From Aquicoccus porphyridii (lineage in GTDB: Bacteria; Pseudomonadota; Alphaproteobacteria; Rhodobacterales; Rhodobacteraceae), in assembly GCF_008369105.1 (NCBI RefSeq), contig NZ_VINQ01000016.1:1-64000 (forward strand): a stretch of DNA of 64,000 nucleotides, read 5' to 3'. Positions within the stretch are counted from its first letter, which is position 1; the number at the start of each line of letters is the position of its first letter. A model generated the notes under the pieces. The model was not told the DNA's origin and did not search any database. It worked only from the letters and a program-made list of their open reading frames with translations. Of the stretch, positions 8,405 to 15,429 are shown in pieces. The position numbers were made by a program, and so were the translations under genes.

Positions 8405-9469
8405 TTATGCCGCCTCATGCCTCATGATCGCCGCTTCCGACTCCGACAGGTTGCGCCTTGCATAGTCGCCATAGGATCGCGGGCTGTATTCAAACGCCGG
8501 AAACCTCCGCAACAGCCGCTCGCGATCCCGCGCCCCAAGGGTCGAGATGGCGGTGTTCGCGGGGTGAAAGCTCTCGGTTTCCACGCCATTGGCCCAGACC
8601 ACCTGATGCGCGGGCAAGAGCAGATGCACATATGTGACCTCGCGCAACTGGCTGTCGGTCACGACATCACGCCCGTTCACCATGTCCTTGGCGCGCACCA
8701 GCACCTCGTCGGTGTTGAAGAGCGCCCGCGCCACGGACCCCTTGACCACCATGCGATGCTCGGGGCTCACGATCAGTTCCTCGTCGGGGCGCCCGACACC
8801 CAACGCCCCGGCCCGAATGCGCACCGGCCTGAGGCGCGGCATCGCGAAAAGCCGTGCACCCGTCATCCGGCGCGACCCGATCCACAGGACGTCCTGCGCG
8901 CCGTTGTCCTTGGTCTGCACCCGATCACCCTCGCGCAGGTCTTCGACGCGCCGCGGCCCCTCGGGCGTTTCGATCCGCGTGCCGGGGGTGAAACAGATCA
9001 CGCCCCCCGCGTCCGGCCCCGCCGGATCATGCACCGGCCCCTCATAGCTTTGATAAACGACCCAAAATTCCCGGTCACATGGGGGCATGTCGTTGAAAAA
9101 CATCAACAGTGGCGGTTGCCCCGGTGCCACGTTGATCAAGGTAACGGTATAGCTGCGGCTGCCATCCGTCACGACGAAATTGTTGTCAAGAAGCGGCCGG
9201 TCCGGCTCGACATCTTCCAATCGCGTCCTGTCATGCACCGCCGCCCCGACAAGCCGATGCACCACCCGTGCCGCGCGCTTGCGAATATTCTGTTCCCCGT
9301 CCGCCTGTTCCAGCCGCAAAAGCTCACCAGGGCCATCCACGCGCACCGCTTCCCCACGCCAGAGCCATGTCGCCCCGACATTCAGTGCATAAACCGGCGC
9401 GGCACCCAAGCCGTCCACTTCCGTCTGCGACCAGGAGATGACAAACGTGCCGCGAAAGCCCGTTTTCAT
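8405..9469 (-). CDS. Hint (hedgehog/intein) domain-containing protein
   Basis: 354 aa from the ATG at 9469. The frame continues upstream to a GTG, but MKTGFRGTF is the usual beginning of the family. Residues 1-155 are a beta-rich N-terminal region of unknown function. The Hint domain starts at Cys159 (CFTPGTRIETPEGPRRVEDL) and continues through VLWIGSRRM, SPEHRMVV and HLLLPAHQVVWANG, ending ESFHPAN. Hint modules can self-cleave at the first cysteine, and this Cys is present. Such proteins are common and often multicopy in Rhodobacteraceae; their role is unknown. The gene is alone between rpsD and a TPP enzyme, both also on the minus strand. Confidence 0.85.
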   Translation of the reverse strand: MKTGFRGTFVISWSQTEVDGLGAAPVYALNVGATWLWRGEAVRVDGPGELLRLEQADGEQNIRKRAARVVHRLVGAAVHDRTRLEDVEPDRPLLDNNFVVTDGSRSYTVTLINVAPGQPPLLMFFNDMPPCDREFWVVYQSYEGPVHDPAGPDAGGVICFTPGTRIETPEGPRRVEDLREGDRVQTKDNGAQDVLWIGSRRMTGARLFAMPRLRPVRIRAGALGVGRPDEELIVSPEHRMVVKGSVARALFNTDEVLVRAKDMVNGRDVVTDSQLREVTYVHLLLPAHQVVWANGVETESFHPANTAISTLGARDRERLLRRFPAFEYSPRSYGDYARRNLSESEAAIMRHEAA

Positions 9470-9576
9470 TGCCTGATTACCTGCCTTGTCGTTTTTTATT
9501 GCCTCGACGGTAACAGAGGCGATTCGTCCGGCCAACCCACCGGGATGACGATCACGCGCAAACTGTTGCTGAAAAT

Positions 9577-9595
9577 CCTGATGTGACACATCAGG
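9577..9595. promoter_or_regulatory. 19-bp perfect palindrome upstream of the Hint gene
   Basis: CCTGATGTG-A-CACATCAGG, two perfect nine-base arms around one base, 108 bp upstream of the Hint start. It is either an operator or, on the minus strand where ATTTT follows, a weak terminator for the TPP gene transcript. The rest of 9470-9831 shows no recognisable gene, only a small hairpin at 9731-9752. Confidence 0.5.
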
Positions 9596-9831
9596 AACGG
9601 TTGGTAACGCCTTTTAGTTGCATCAAAAATTCACCTTCAACGTGACCGAACCCGAGAGTTTCGACCCGCTCTGGCCCACGACTTCCTCGCACACTCATGT
9701 CGGCCCGTTAAACCCGCTCGACCCCTGCCGGTGCCCCTCGGCACACGGGCACTGTCACACCCGCTCGCCGACCAGCCCCATCACCATGGCAAGGAAGAAG
9801 GCTTAGGGCCACAGACCCGGGAGTATCGCGA

Positions 9832-11460
9832 TCAGATCCGCATCCGCGGCACATCGTTCGGATCAAGCCTGAGCTCGATCAACAGCGGCCGGTCGCGCGT
9901 TTCGATCGCCTTGATCGCGCCGTCCAGATCCTCGGCCGACTGCACATAGACCCCCTGCCCGCCCAGCGCGGTTGCGACCTCGGCAAAGGACGGCCAGTCG
10001 AACTGCGCAAGCCCCGGGTCCATGCGCTTGTCGAGAAACTGGATATGCTCGGCCCCATAGGCCGAATCGTTGCAAAGCACCACGATCAGATCCTGTTGCA
10101 ATCGCACGGCGGTGTTGAACTCGTTGAGCCCACCCATCATGAACCCGCCATCGCCGGTGAACAGCACCACGGGCCGATCGGGTGCCGCAACGCTGGCCCC
10201 GATCGCCTCCTGAAGGCCGATGCCGATCGAGCCGAAATTCGTGGTGGCGATGAAACTCTTCGGATCGGGCGCCGAGACGCGGCACCAGACCTCGGTCATG
10301 AACCGCCCGCCATCCGTGGTCAGAACCCGGTTATCGGGCAGCGCCTCTTCCAGACGATCCAGCGCATACATGTAATTGACATAGCCCGGCTTGGCCTTGT
10401 CGGCCTGCCCGGGCGGATGCGCGGTCAGCGTTTTCATGTCCAACTCGCCGGTAAAGCCGCTGGGGGCGATCTCGGCCTCGTCAAGCCAGTAAACGATGTT
10501 GTCGGCGGTCAGCCCCGCATCGGCGGCCAGCGCCGCGTCGGGATGGTAATTGAAGCTGATCTGGGCCGGGTCCTCGTTGATCTGGATCACCCGCTTGCCC
10601 TTCATCAGCTTGCCCTGATCGGTGGTAAAGGCATGCAGGCTGGCGCCGAAGGCGACCACGCAATCGGCCTTGTCGATCACCTCATAGGCCGCCGGGGTGC
10701 TGAGCGTGCCGAAAATGTCCATGTTATAGGGATGATCGTTGAACAGCCCCTTGGCCTTCAACGTCGTGGCCAGCGGCGCCTCCAACCGGTCGGCCAGCCG
10801 GATCAGGCTGTCGCGCGCGCCCACGGCCCCTGCCCCGGCAAGGATGATCGGCCGCCGCGCCGATGCGATCATGCCGATTGCCTGATCCACACCGTCACCC
10901 TCGGGCACATAGGCGGGTGTCTCGAAAACCTCGAACACCTTCTTTTCATGCACGGTTTCCTGCCACATGAAATCGGCCGGCATGTTGAGCACGATGGGCC
11001 GCTTTTCGACTCGTGCGCGATAGAACGCATGGCCGATGTCATAGGATGCAGTCTCGGGCGCACGCATCTGCTCGAACCCGCATCCCGTCACCTTGACCAA
11101 CTCGCGCTGGTCGATGCCCTGCAGGTGCTGCGGGTTCATCACCGGCGTATCCCCGGCCAGAAGAACCATGGGCACATGACCGCGCGCGCCCTCGGTCAGG
11201 GCGGTCGTGCAATTGGTCAGACCCGGCCCATGCGTCACCGTCGCCACGCCCACGCGTCCCGCCACATGCGAATAGGCCAGCGCCATCAGCACCGAACTGC
11301 CCTCGTATGCGACGGGCACGAAGGTGCCGCCACAGTTGCGCACGAAATGATCGACCATGAAGAGGTTCGCATCCCCCATCAGCCCGAACATCGTGTCAAC
11401 GCCCTGATCCAGCACCGAACGTGCAATCGACTGATAGGTATAGTCCTTGCTTTCCGACAT
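9832..11460 (-). CDS. Thiamine pyrophosphate-dependent enzyme (acetolactate synthase large-subunit-like)
   Basis: 542 aa with the three-domain layout of the family. The N-terminal TPP-binding domain has Glu53 in VAYEGSS and THGPGLTNC. The central domain has AGAGAVGARDS. The C-terminal domain has GDGGFMMGGLNEF and then a ...VVLCND metal/TPP motif. The reaction cannot be read from sequence: relatives include acetolactate synthase, benzoylformate decarboxylase and sulfo- or aldehyde-lyases. No small regulatory subunit lies nearby, which argues against a biosynthetic acetolactate synthase. An atypical SDR gene lies 136 bp upstream on the same strand and may act in the same pathway. Confidence 0.85.
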   Translation of the reverse strand: MSESKDYTYQSIARSVLDQGVDTMFGLMGDANLFMVDHFVRNCGGTFVPVAYEGSSVLMALAYSHVAGRVGVATVTHGPGLTNCTTALTEGARGHVPMVLLAGDTPVMNPQHLQGIDQRELVKVTGCGFEQMRAPETASYDIGHAFYRARVEKRPIVLNMPADFMWQETVHEKKVFEVFETPAYVPEGDGVDQAIGMIASARRPIILAGAGAVGARDSLIRLADRLEAPLATTLKAKGLFNDHPYNMDIFGTLSTPAAYEVIDKADCVVAFGASLHAFTTDQGKLMKGKRVIQINEDPAQISFNYHPDAALAADAGLTADNIVYWLDEAEIAPSGFTGELDMKTLTAHPPGQADKAKPGYVNYMYALDRLEEALPDNRVLTTDGGRFMTEVWCRVSAPDPKSFIATTNFGSIGIGLQEAIGASVAAPDRPVVLFTGDGGFMMGGLNEFNTAVRLQQDLIVVLCNDSAYGAEHIQFLDKRMDPGLAQFDWPSFAEVATALGGQGVYVQSAEDLDGAIKAIETRDRPLLIELRLDPNDVPRMRI

Positions 11461-11596
11461 GTTCCCCTGATCCCTTCCTGTTCGCGGCTGTCACGGCTTC
11501 ATCCAAGACGGGCTCTCTACCAGTCTGGTGTGGCATGGCAATATTAGACCACGTTGCGCCACCACCGCCAAGCCGCACAGCGGCTCCAATCGCGCC

Positions 11597-12298
11597 TTAC
11601 ATGGCCCGTGTCACGCCGCCATCCACGCGCAGGCTCTGCCCGGTGATATAGCTCGAATCGTCAGTGAGCAGGAACGCCGCCGCCTTGGCCTGCTCCTCGG
11701 CCCGCGCCAACCGGCCCAGCGCCGACATGTCGGCATATTTCTGTGGCAGGTCGAGGCTGTCGGTAAAGCCCGGCAACAGGCAGTTCATGCGGATATTCGC
11801 CGCGCCGTAGCGATCGGAATAAAGCTTGGCAAAACTCGACACGCCGACGCGGTAAACGCTCGACGTGGGAAAGATCAGCGACGGCTCGAAGGCCGAAAAG
11901 GTGGTGATGTTCACGATCGACCCGCCGCCCTGTGCCTCCATCACCGGGGTGAGCAGTTTCGCCATCCGGATCACCGGCTTCATGACCATCTCATGCGCCC
12001 GGTCCCACTCCTCTTCGGCAATCTCAAGCAGATCGCCCTTGGGCGGGCCGCCCACGTGGATCAGGCAGGCGTCGATCCGGCCATAGGTTTCCATCGTCAG
12101 GTCGAAAACCGCCCTCGTGTCCTCGGCCACCTCGGCCCGGCCACGATGCGCAACACCGTCCAGTTCCGCGGCCAGCGTCTCGCAGTTTTCCGATGGCGAC
12201 ATCAGCGCAAGCCGATACCCGCGGGCATGCATCTCGCGCGCGGTCGCGGCCCCCATGCCACGGCCACCCCCGATGATCAGACAGGTTTTCTCGCTCAC
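11597..12298 (-). CDS. SDR-family protein with non-canonical catalytic residues
   Basis: 233 aa. Starts with GTG, behind a strong AGGAGGAAAG site. The cofactor motif GGGRGMG (residues 10-16) and the C-terminal SYITGQSLRVDGG show a short-chain dehydrogenase fold. The active site is changed. The usual NAG is HVG (81-83), the catalytic Ser position reads TT (132-133), and aligning on FAK (156-158) puts Ser146 and Arg150 where Tyr and Lys normally sit. Tyr149 is out of register. It may be a divergent reductase or a non-catalytic binder. It probably belongs with the TPP enzyme downstream. Confidence 0.8.
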   Translation of the reverse strand: MSEKTCLIIGGGRGMGAATAREMHARGYRLALMSPSENCETLAAELDGVAHRGRAEVAEDTRAVFDLTMETYGRIDACLIHVGGPPKGDLLEIAEEEWDRAHEMVMKPVIRMAKLLTPVMEAQGGGSIVNITTFSAFEPSLIFPTSSVYRVGVSSFAKLYSDRYGAANIRMNCLLPGFTDSLDLPQKYADMSALGRLARAEEQAKAAAFLLTDDSSYITGQSLRVDGGVTRAM

Positions 12299-12381
12299 GT
12301 CTCTTTCCTCCTCTATGGATATTCACTGCGGCACTTTGGCCCTTGTCAAAGCCCCGACTCGACAGCATTTCTCCCGGTGTC

Positions 12382-12457
<76 letters not shown>

Positions 12458-12487
12458 TCCGCCACCACGCCACATCGGGCCTCCGGG

Positions 12488-13078
12488 TCACTCCGCTTGC
12501 GTCACCGTCAGCCCGAGCGCGCGCCAGACCTGCATGCCCCCGCGATAGTAGTAAATCTTCTCGGCCGGGAATCCAGCCTCGATCATCCGCCGCGCGGCGG
12601 TGGGCGACTGGCCGCACCATGGACCGTTGCAGTAAAGCGCCACCGATTTCACATCCGGGCCATCACAGATGAACCCGTCGAAATCAGGCTCGCAGCCCAG
12701 CTCATGCAGGCGATCGGCGGCTTCGGTATAGGGCACGTTCACCGCCCCGGGGATCGCGCCGCCGCGAAAATCGGGCCGCACCCGGCCGTCCATGACCACC
12801 ACGTCGGGATCGTTCAGAAACCCCAGCATTTCCAGTTCGCCAATCGGGGTGACGCCCGGCGCGGGCACCATCGGCTGGATGCAGAAATTCGGACAAGGCC
12901 GCGAGGTCATGGAAAAATCGCCCGTCAGCCGGTTGTCATTGTCCTGAATCCGGCTGATCTCGACCGGGCCCTGCGCGGTTTCGACCGTGACCGACATCAT
13001 GTCCGGCGTGATGTTCACCGGCTCCTGCGCCGCCAGTGGCGTGGCCAGAAACGCCGCGATCATTGCAAATTTCTTCAT
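12488..13078 (-). CDS. Periplasmic rhodanese-like protein with CX3C and CX4C cysteine pairs
   Basis: 196 aa from the ATG at 13078, with an AGAGG Shine-Dalgarno. A signal peptide ends near residue 17 (LAAQ). A single rhodanese fold follows (VVVMDGRVRPDFRGGAIPGAVNVPY), with the active loop at Cys150-NGPW-Cys155-GQS. A second pair, CPNFC, is at residues 62-66. The loop resembles the CXXCW group linked to PQQ-dependent alcohol oxidation. No quinoprotein gene is nearby, so that role is only possible. The protein is exported and may handle sulfur or disulfides. Confidence 0.85.
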   Translation of the reverse strand: MKKFAMIAAFLATPLAAQEPVNITPDMMSVTVETAQGPVEISRIQDNDNRLTGDFSMTSRPCPNFCIQPMVPAPGVTPIGELEMLGFLNDPDVVVMDGRVRPDFRGGAIPGAVNVPYTEAADRLHELGCEPDFDGFICDGPDVKSVALYCNGPWCGQSPTAARRMIEAGFPAEKIYYYRGGMQVWRALGLTVTQAE

Positions 13079-13222
13079 CCTCTTACCTTTCCTTTTTACC
13101 GAAACCCCGCGATCCGGCGCGGCCACCCGGCGGGTCGCCATTCTTCGGCATGACCCATGTCGGCCCCGGCCGTTCCCGCCCCCGGCGCGCGACCAGGCCC
13201 ACAACCCTCGCCTGCACCCGGC

Positions 13223-13630
13223 TCAGCGCAGCACATGCACCGAGCATTGCGCGTGACGCACCACGCGCGCTGCGGTCGACCCCAGAAAGTAATCCGAAAA
13301 CTCGGGCCTGTGCGAGGCCATGACGATACAGTCGATCCCCTTTTCCCCGGCGTAATCGAGGATCGTGCGTGCCGAATGGCCCGCGACCACCACGGGCGTC
13401 ACGTCTGCGACACCACCCAGTTCGGCCTTGAGCGCCGCTTCGACCTCTTCCTGCATCTTCTGCATCTGCCCCTCGGGCATCTGCGACTGCACATAGCCCG
13501 GCATCTGCTCGACCACGGTCAGCGTGGTGATCTTGGCCCCGTCCGCCGCCAGCGCCCGCGCCACGTTCAGCACCGTCCCGGTATTGGGGTCATGATCGGC
13601 CGCAATCGGCACCAGAATATTCTTGTACAT
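13223..13630 (-). CDS. Universal stress protein, UspF-like
   Basis: 135 aa, a single Usp domain starting MYKNILVPIA and ending with RVVRHAQCSVHVLR. The ASHRPEFSDYFLGST segment resembles the E. coli UspF subgroup. The usual G-x2-G-x9-G(S/T) ATP loop is altered at its first two glycines, so nucleotide binding is uncertain. It lies 44 bp after a paralogue on the same strand and is probably co-transcribed with it. Confidence 0.9.
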   Translation of the reverse strand: MYKNILVPIAADHDPNTGTVLNVARALAADGAKITTLTVVEQMPGYVQSQMPEGQMQKMQEEVEAALKAELGGVADVTPVVVAGHSARTILDYAGEKGIDCIVMASHRPEFSDYFLGSTAARVVRHAQCSVHVLR

Positions 13631-13674
13631 CGCTTGGTCTCCTTCTTGTCATATCTCGTACCGTGCAGCGATGA

Positions 13675-14082
13675 TCAGCGCAGCACATGCACCGAACAGC
13701 CTGCGTGGCGCACCACCTGCGCCGCGGTCGAACCCAGAAAATAATCCTGCAAACCGGGCCGGTGCGACGCGAGAACGATGCAATCCGCCTCATGCTTCTC
13801 GGCCCAGTCAAGGATCGAGCGGCCGGAATGGCCCTCGATGACGACGGCGCTGGCATTCTCGACCCCTTCGGCCATCTTCTCGAGCTCGGCCTGAATTGCC
13901 TGGCCCGTCTCGTCGATGAATTCTTGCGACATATACGAGATCGCATAGCTCGGGACGTGCTCGACCACATGCAAAAGCGTGATCCGCGCACCCTCCCCGG
14001 CCAGTATCCCGGCCACCTCGATGGCCTGCTCGGCATCGCGTTCGGCCTCGAACGAGACCGGAACCAGAATATTCATGTACAT
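13675..14082 (-). CDS. Universal stress protein, UspF-like paralogue
   Basis: 135 aa, the same length as its downstream neighbour and sharing ASHRP, DYFLGSTAA and VVRHAxCSVHVLR with it. The N-terminal halves are more divergent, so the duplication is not recent. It is first in the two-gene unit, with AGGGAGGTTG before the ATG. In the family these small cytoplasmic proteins accumulate under stress; no regulator-binding site is obvious upstream. Confidence 0.9.
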   Translation of the reverse strand: MYMNILVPVSFEAERDAEQAIEVAGILAGEGARITLLHVVEHVPSYAISYMSQEFIDETGQAIQAELEKMAEGVENASAVVIEGHSGRSILDWAEKHEADCIVLASHRPGLQDYFLGSTAAQVVRHAGCSVHVLR

Positions 14083-14181
14083 GGCACAACCTCCCTGACT
14101 TGGCCCGCATCACCCTGCGACATCCGCGAGCGCGGCACCTTGATTCAAATCATGCCCCTCCCCCGCGCGGCACAGGCGATG

Positions 14182-14502
14182 TCAGTCGAAACATTCCACG
14201 ACGTCATACATCACCGGCTCAAAGGTCTTGCACAGTTCGTTGATCGCGCGATTGCGCGCGCGCATCTCGTCGGTGCGCAGCATGGCCAGAAAATCCTCGC
14301 GCCGTTCCCATTGCGAGTAATTGGCGATCCGGGTCTGCGCGTCGTTGATATGCAGTCCCGCGGCGATAAAGCCCGGCTGCTTCGAAATGAACGCCGCGTA
14401 GGCATCATTTAGCGCATCCATCAGGTCCTGCGCCGTGCCCGGGGTCATTTCGAACGTGGTGATGACGGTTTGATAGCTGTTGTCCTTGGCGATCTTCGGC
14501 AT
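14182..14502 (-). CDS. ABM-fold (antibiotic biosynthesis monooxygenase-like) protein
   Basis: 106 aa from the ATG at 14502, with an AGGGAGG site. One dimeric alpha-beta barrel domain is visible: VITTFEMTPGTAQDLMDAL, then PGFIAAGLHINDAQTRIANYSQWERREDF, typical of ABM proteins, with the conserved NYSQWE strand. Members include quinol monooxygenases, haem-degrading enzymes and proteins of unknown function. No substrate can be assigned. A stand-alone gene, divergent from the next one. Confidence 0.8.
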   Translation of the reverse strand: MPKIAKDNSYQTVITTFEMTPGTAQDLMDALNDAYAAFISKQPGFIAAGLHINDAQTRIANYSQWERREDFLAMLRTDEMRARNRAINELCKTFEPVMYDVVECFD

Positions 14503-14655
14503 GTTTGCCTCCCTTTGGCTTGCCACATCATGGCCTCGCTCCGGATGCTCCATGATGAGCCTAGCAGCCTGCGGGCGAAAAGCGAAAGCCGATTCTGGTT
14601 AACCCTCTGTTTACCAAGGTTACCCGATAGTGACCGTCCAATCCGGAGACGGCCC

Positions 14656-15315
14656 ATGATCCGCGCTTTCGCCTGCCTGCTTGTCGCTTGCCTCGCCGCG
14701 TCGCCGGCCCTTGCCGGGGCATGGCCACGTACCAAGGGCGAGGTGTTCCTCGCGGCGGCGACCCGTGTCGTCGCCGCCCGTGCCGAAGGCCCCTACTCGA
14801 TCTATTCCAACGCTTATCTCGAATACGGCCTCGGTGATCGCCTCACCCTCGGCCTCGACATCGGGCACGGCATATCGGGCGCGACCAAGACGATCGCCTT
14901 CGTGCAACACCCGCTGCCCATCCGCTCGGACAGGCACCGCTTTGCCGCCCAGATCGGGGTCGGCCAGATCTCGGGCGAGGTCACGCTGCGCCCCGGGTTC
15001 TCCTATGGGTTCGGCTTTGGCCATGCCAGCGGGACGGGCTGGTTCGCCATCGACAGCGTCGCCGAGATCCGCCTCGCCTCGGGGCGCACGGATTACAAAT
15101 CCGACATCACCCTCGGCATGTCGCATGGCTCCCGCATGAAAAGCATTCTACAGGTTCAGACCGGGCTTTCTCATGGCGATCCGTCCTTCATCCGGCTTGC
15201 CCCCTCGCTGGTGATCCGGACCGGCGCGCGCACCCATCTCGAACTCGGCATGACCAGGGGGCTCGTGGGCGATCATCGCACCGGGCTCAAGCTCGGTTTC
15301 TGGCGGGCCTTTTGA
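14656..15315 (+). CDS. Exported beta-rich protein of unknown function
   Basis: 219 aa. The start at 14656 gives a clear signal peptide (cleavage near ALAGAW, residue 21). The mature part alternates hydrophobic and polar residues with many Gly and aromatic positions, for example LRPGFSYGFGFGHASGTGWF and HLELGMTRGLVGDHRTGLKLGF, and ends in Phe. That pattern suggests a small outer-membrane beta barrel. I do not recognise a named family. It is followed at once by an inverted-repeat terminator shared with the convergent beta-helix gene. Confidence 0.75.
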   Translation: MIRAFACLLVACLAASPALAGAWPRTKGEVFLAAATRVVAARAEGPYSIYSNAYLEYGLGDRLTLGLDIGHGISGATKTIAFVQHPLPIRSDRHRFAAQIGVGQISGEVTLRPGFSYGFGFGHASGTGWFAIDSVAEIRLASGRTDYKSDITLGMSHGSRMKSILQVQTGLSHGDPSFIRLAPSLVIRTGARTHLELGMTRGLVGDHRTGLKLGFWRAF

Positions 15316-15354
15316 TCCCGCTGCCGGAACCCCGCCTGCCCGCACCGGCACAAT

Positions 15355-15429
15355 GAGTATTTTTTCCAAGAAAGAGACAGGAGGGCCGGTTGAACCCGCA
15401 CCCCCCGCTCTTTCTTGGCCCAAATACTC
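15355..15429. repeat. Inverted pair of GAGTATTT...CAAGAAAGA repeats, probable bidirectional terminator
   Basis: Plus-strand unit at 15355-15376 and minus-strand unit at 15408-15429, able to form a long hairpin. The minus unit contains the last bases of the beta-helix gene, because that gene's TGA stop is the TGA of TGAGTATTT. It is the second full pair after 4450-4510. Confidence 0.7.

Noticed and set aside
9577-9595. A lux-box (quorum-sensing) reading of the palindrome
   Set aside because: The spacing between CTG and CAG is 11, not the 10 of known lux boxes, and no LuxR or LuxI gene is near.
14656-15315. Starting the exported protein at 14470
   Set aside because: The extra 62 codons read antisense over the promoter of the ABM gene and would bury the clear signal peptide that begins at 14656.
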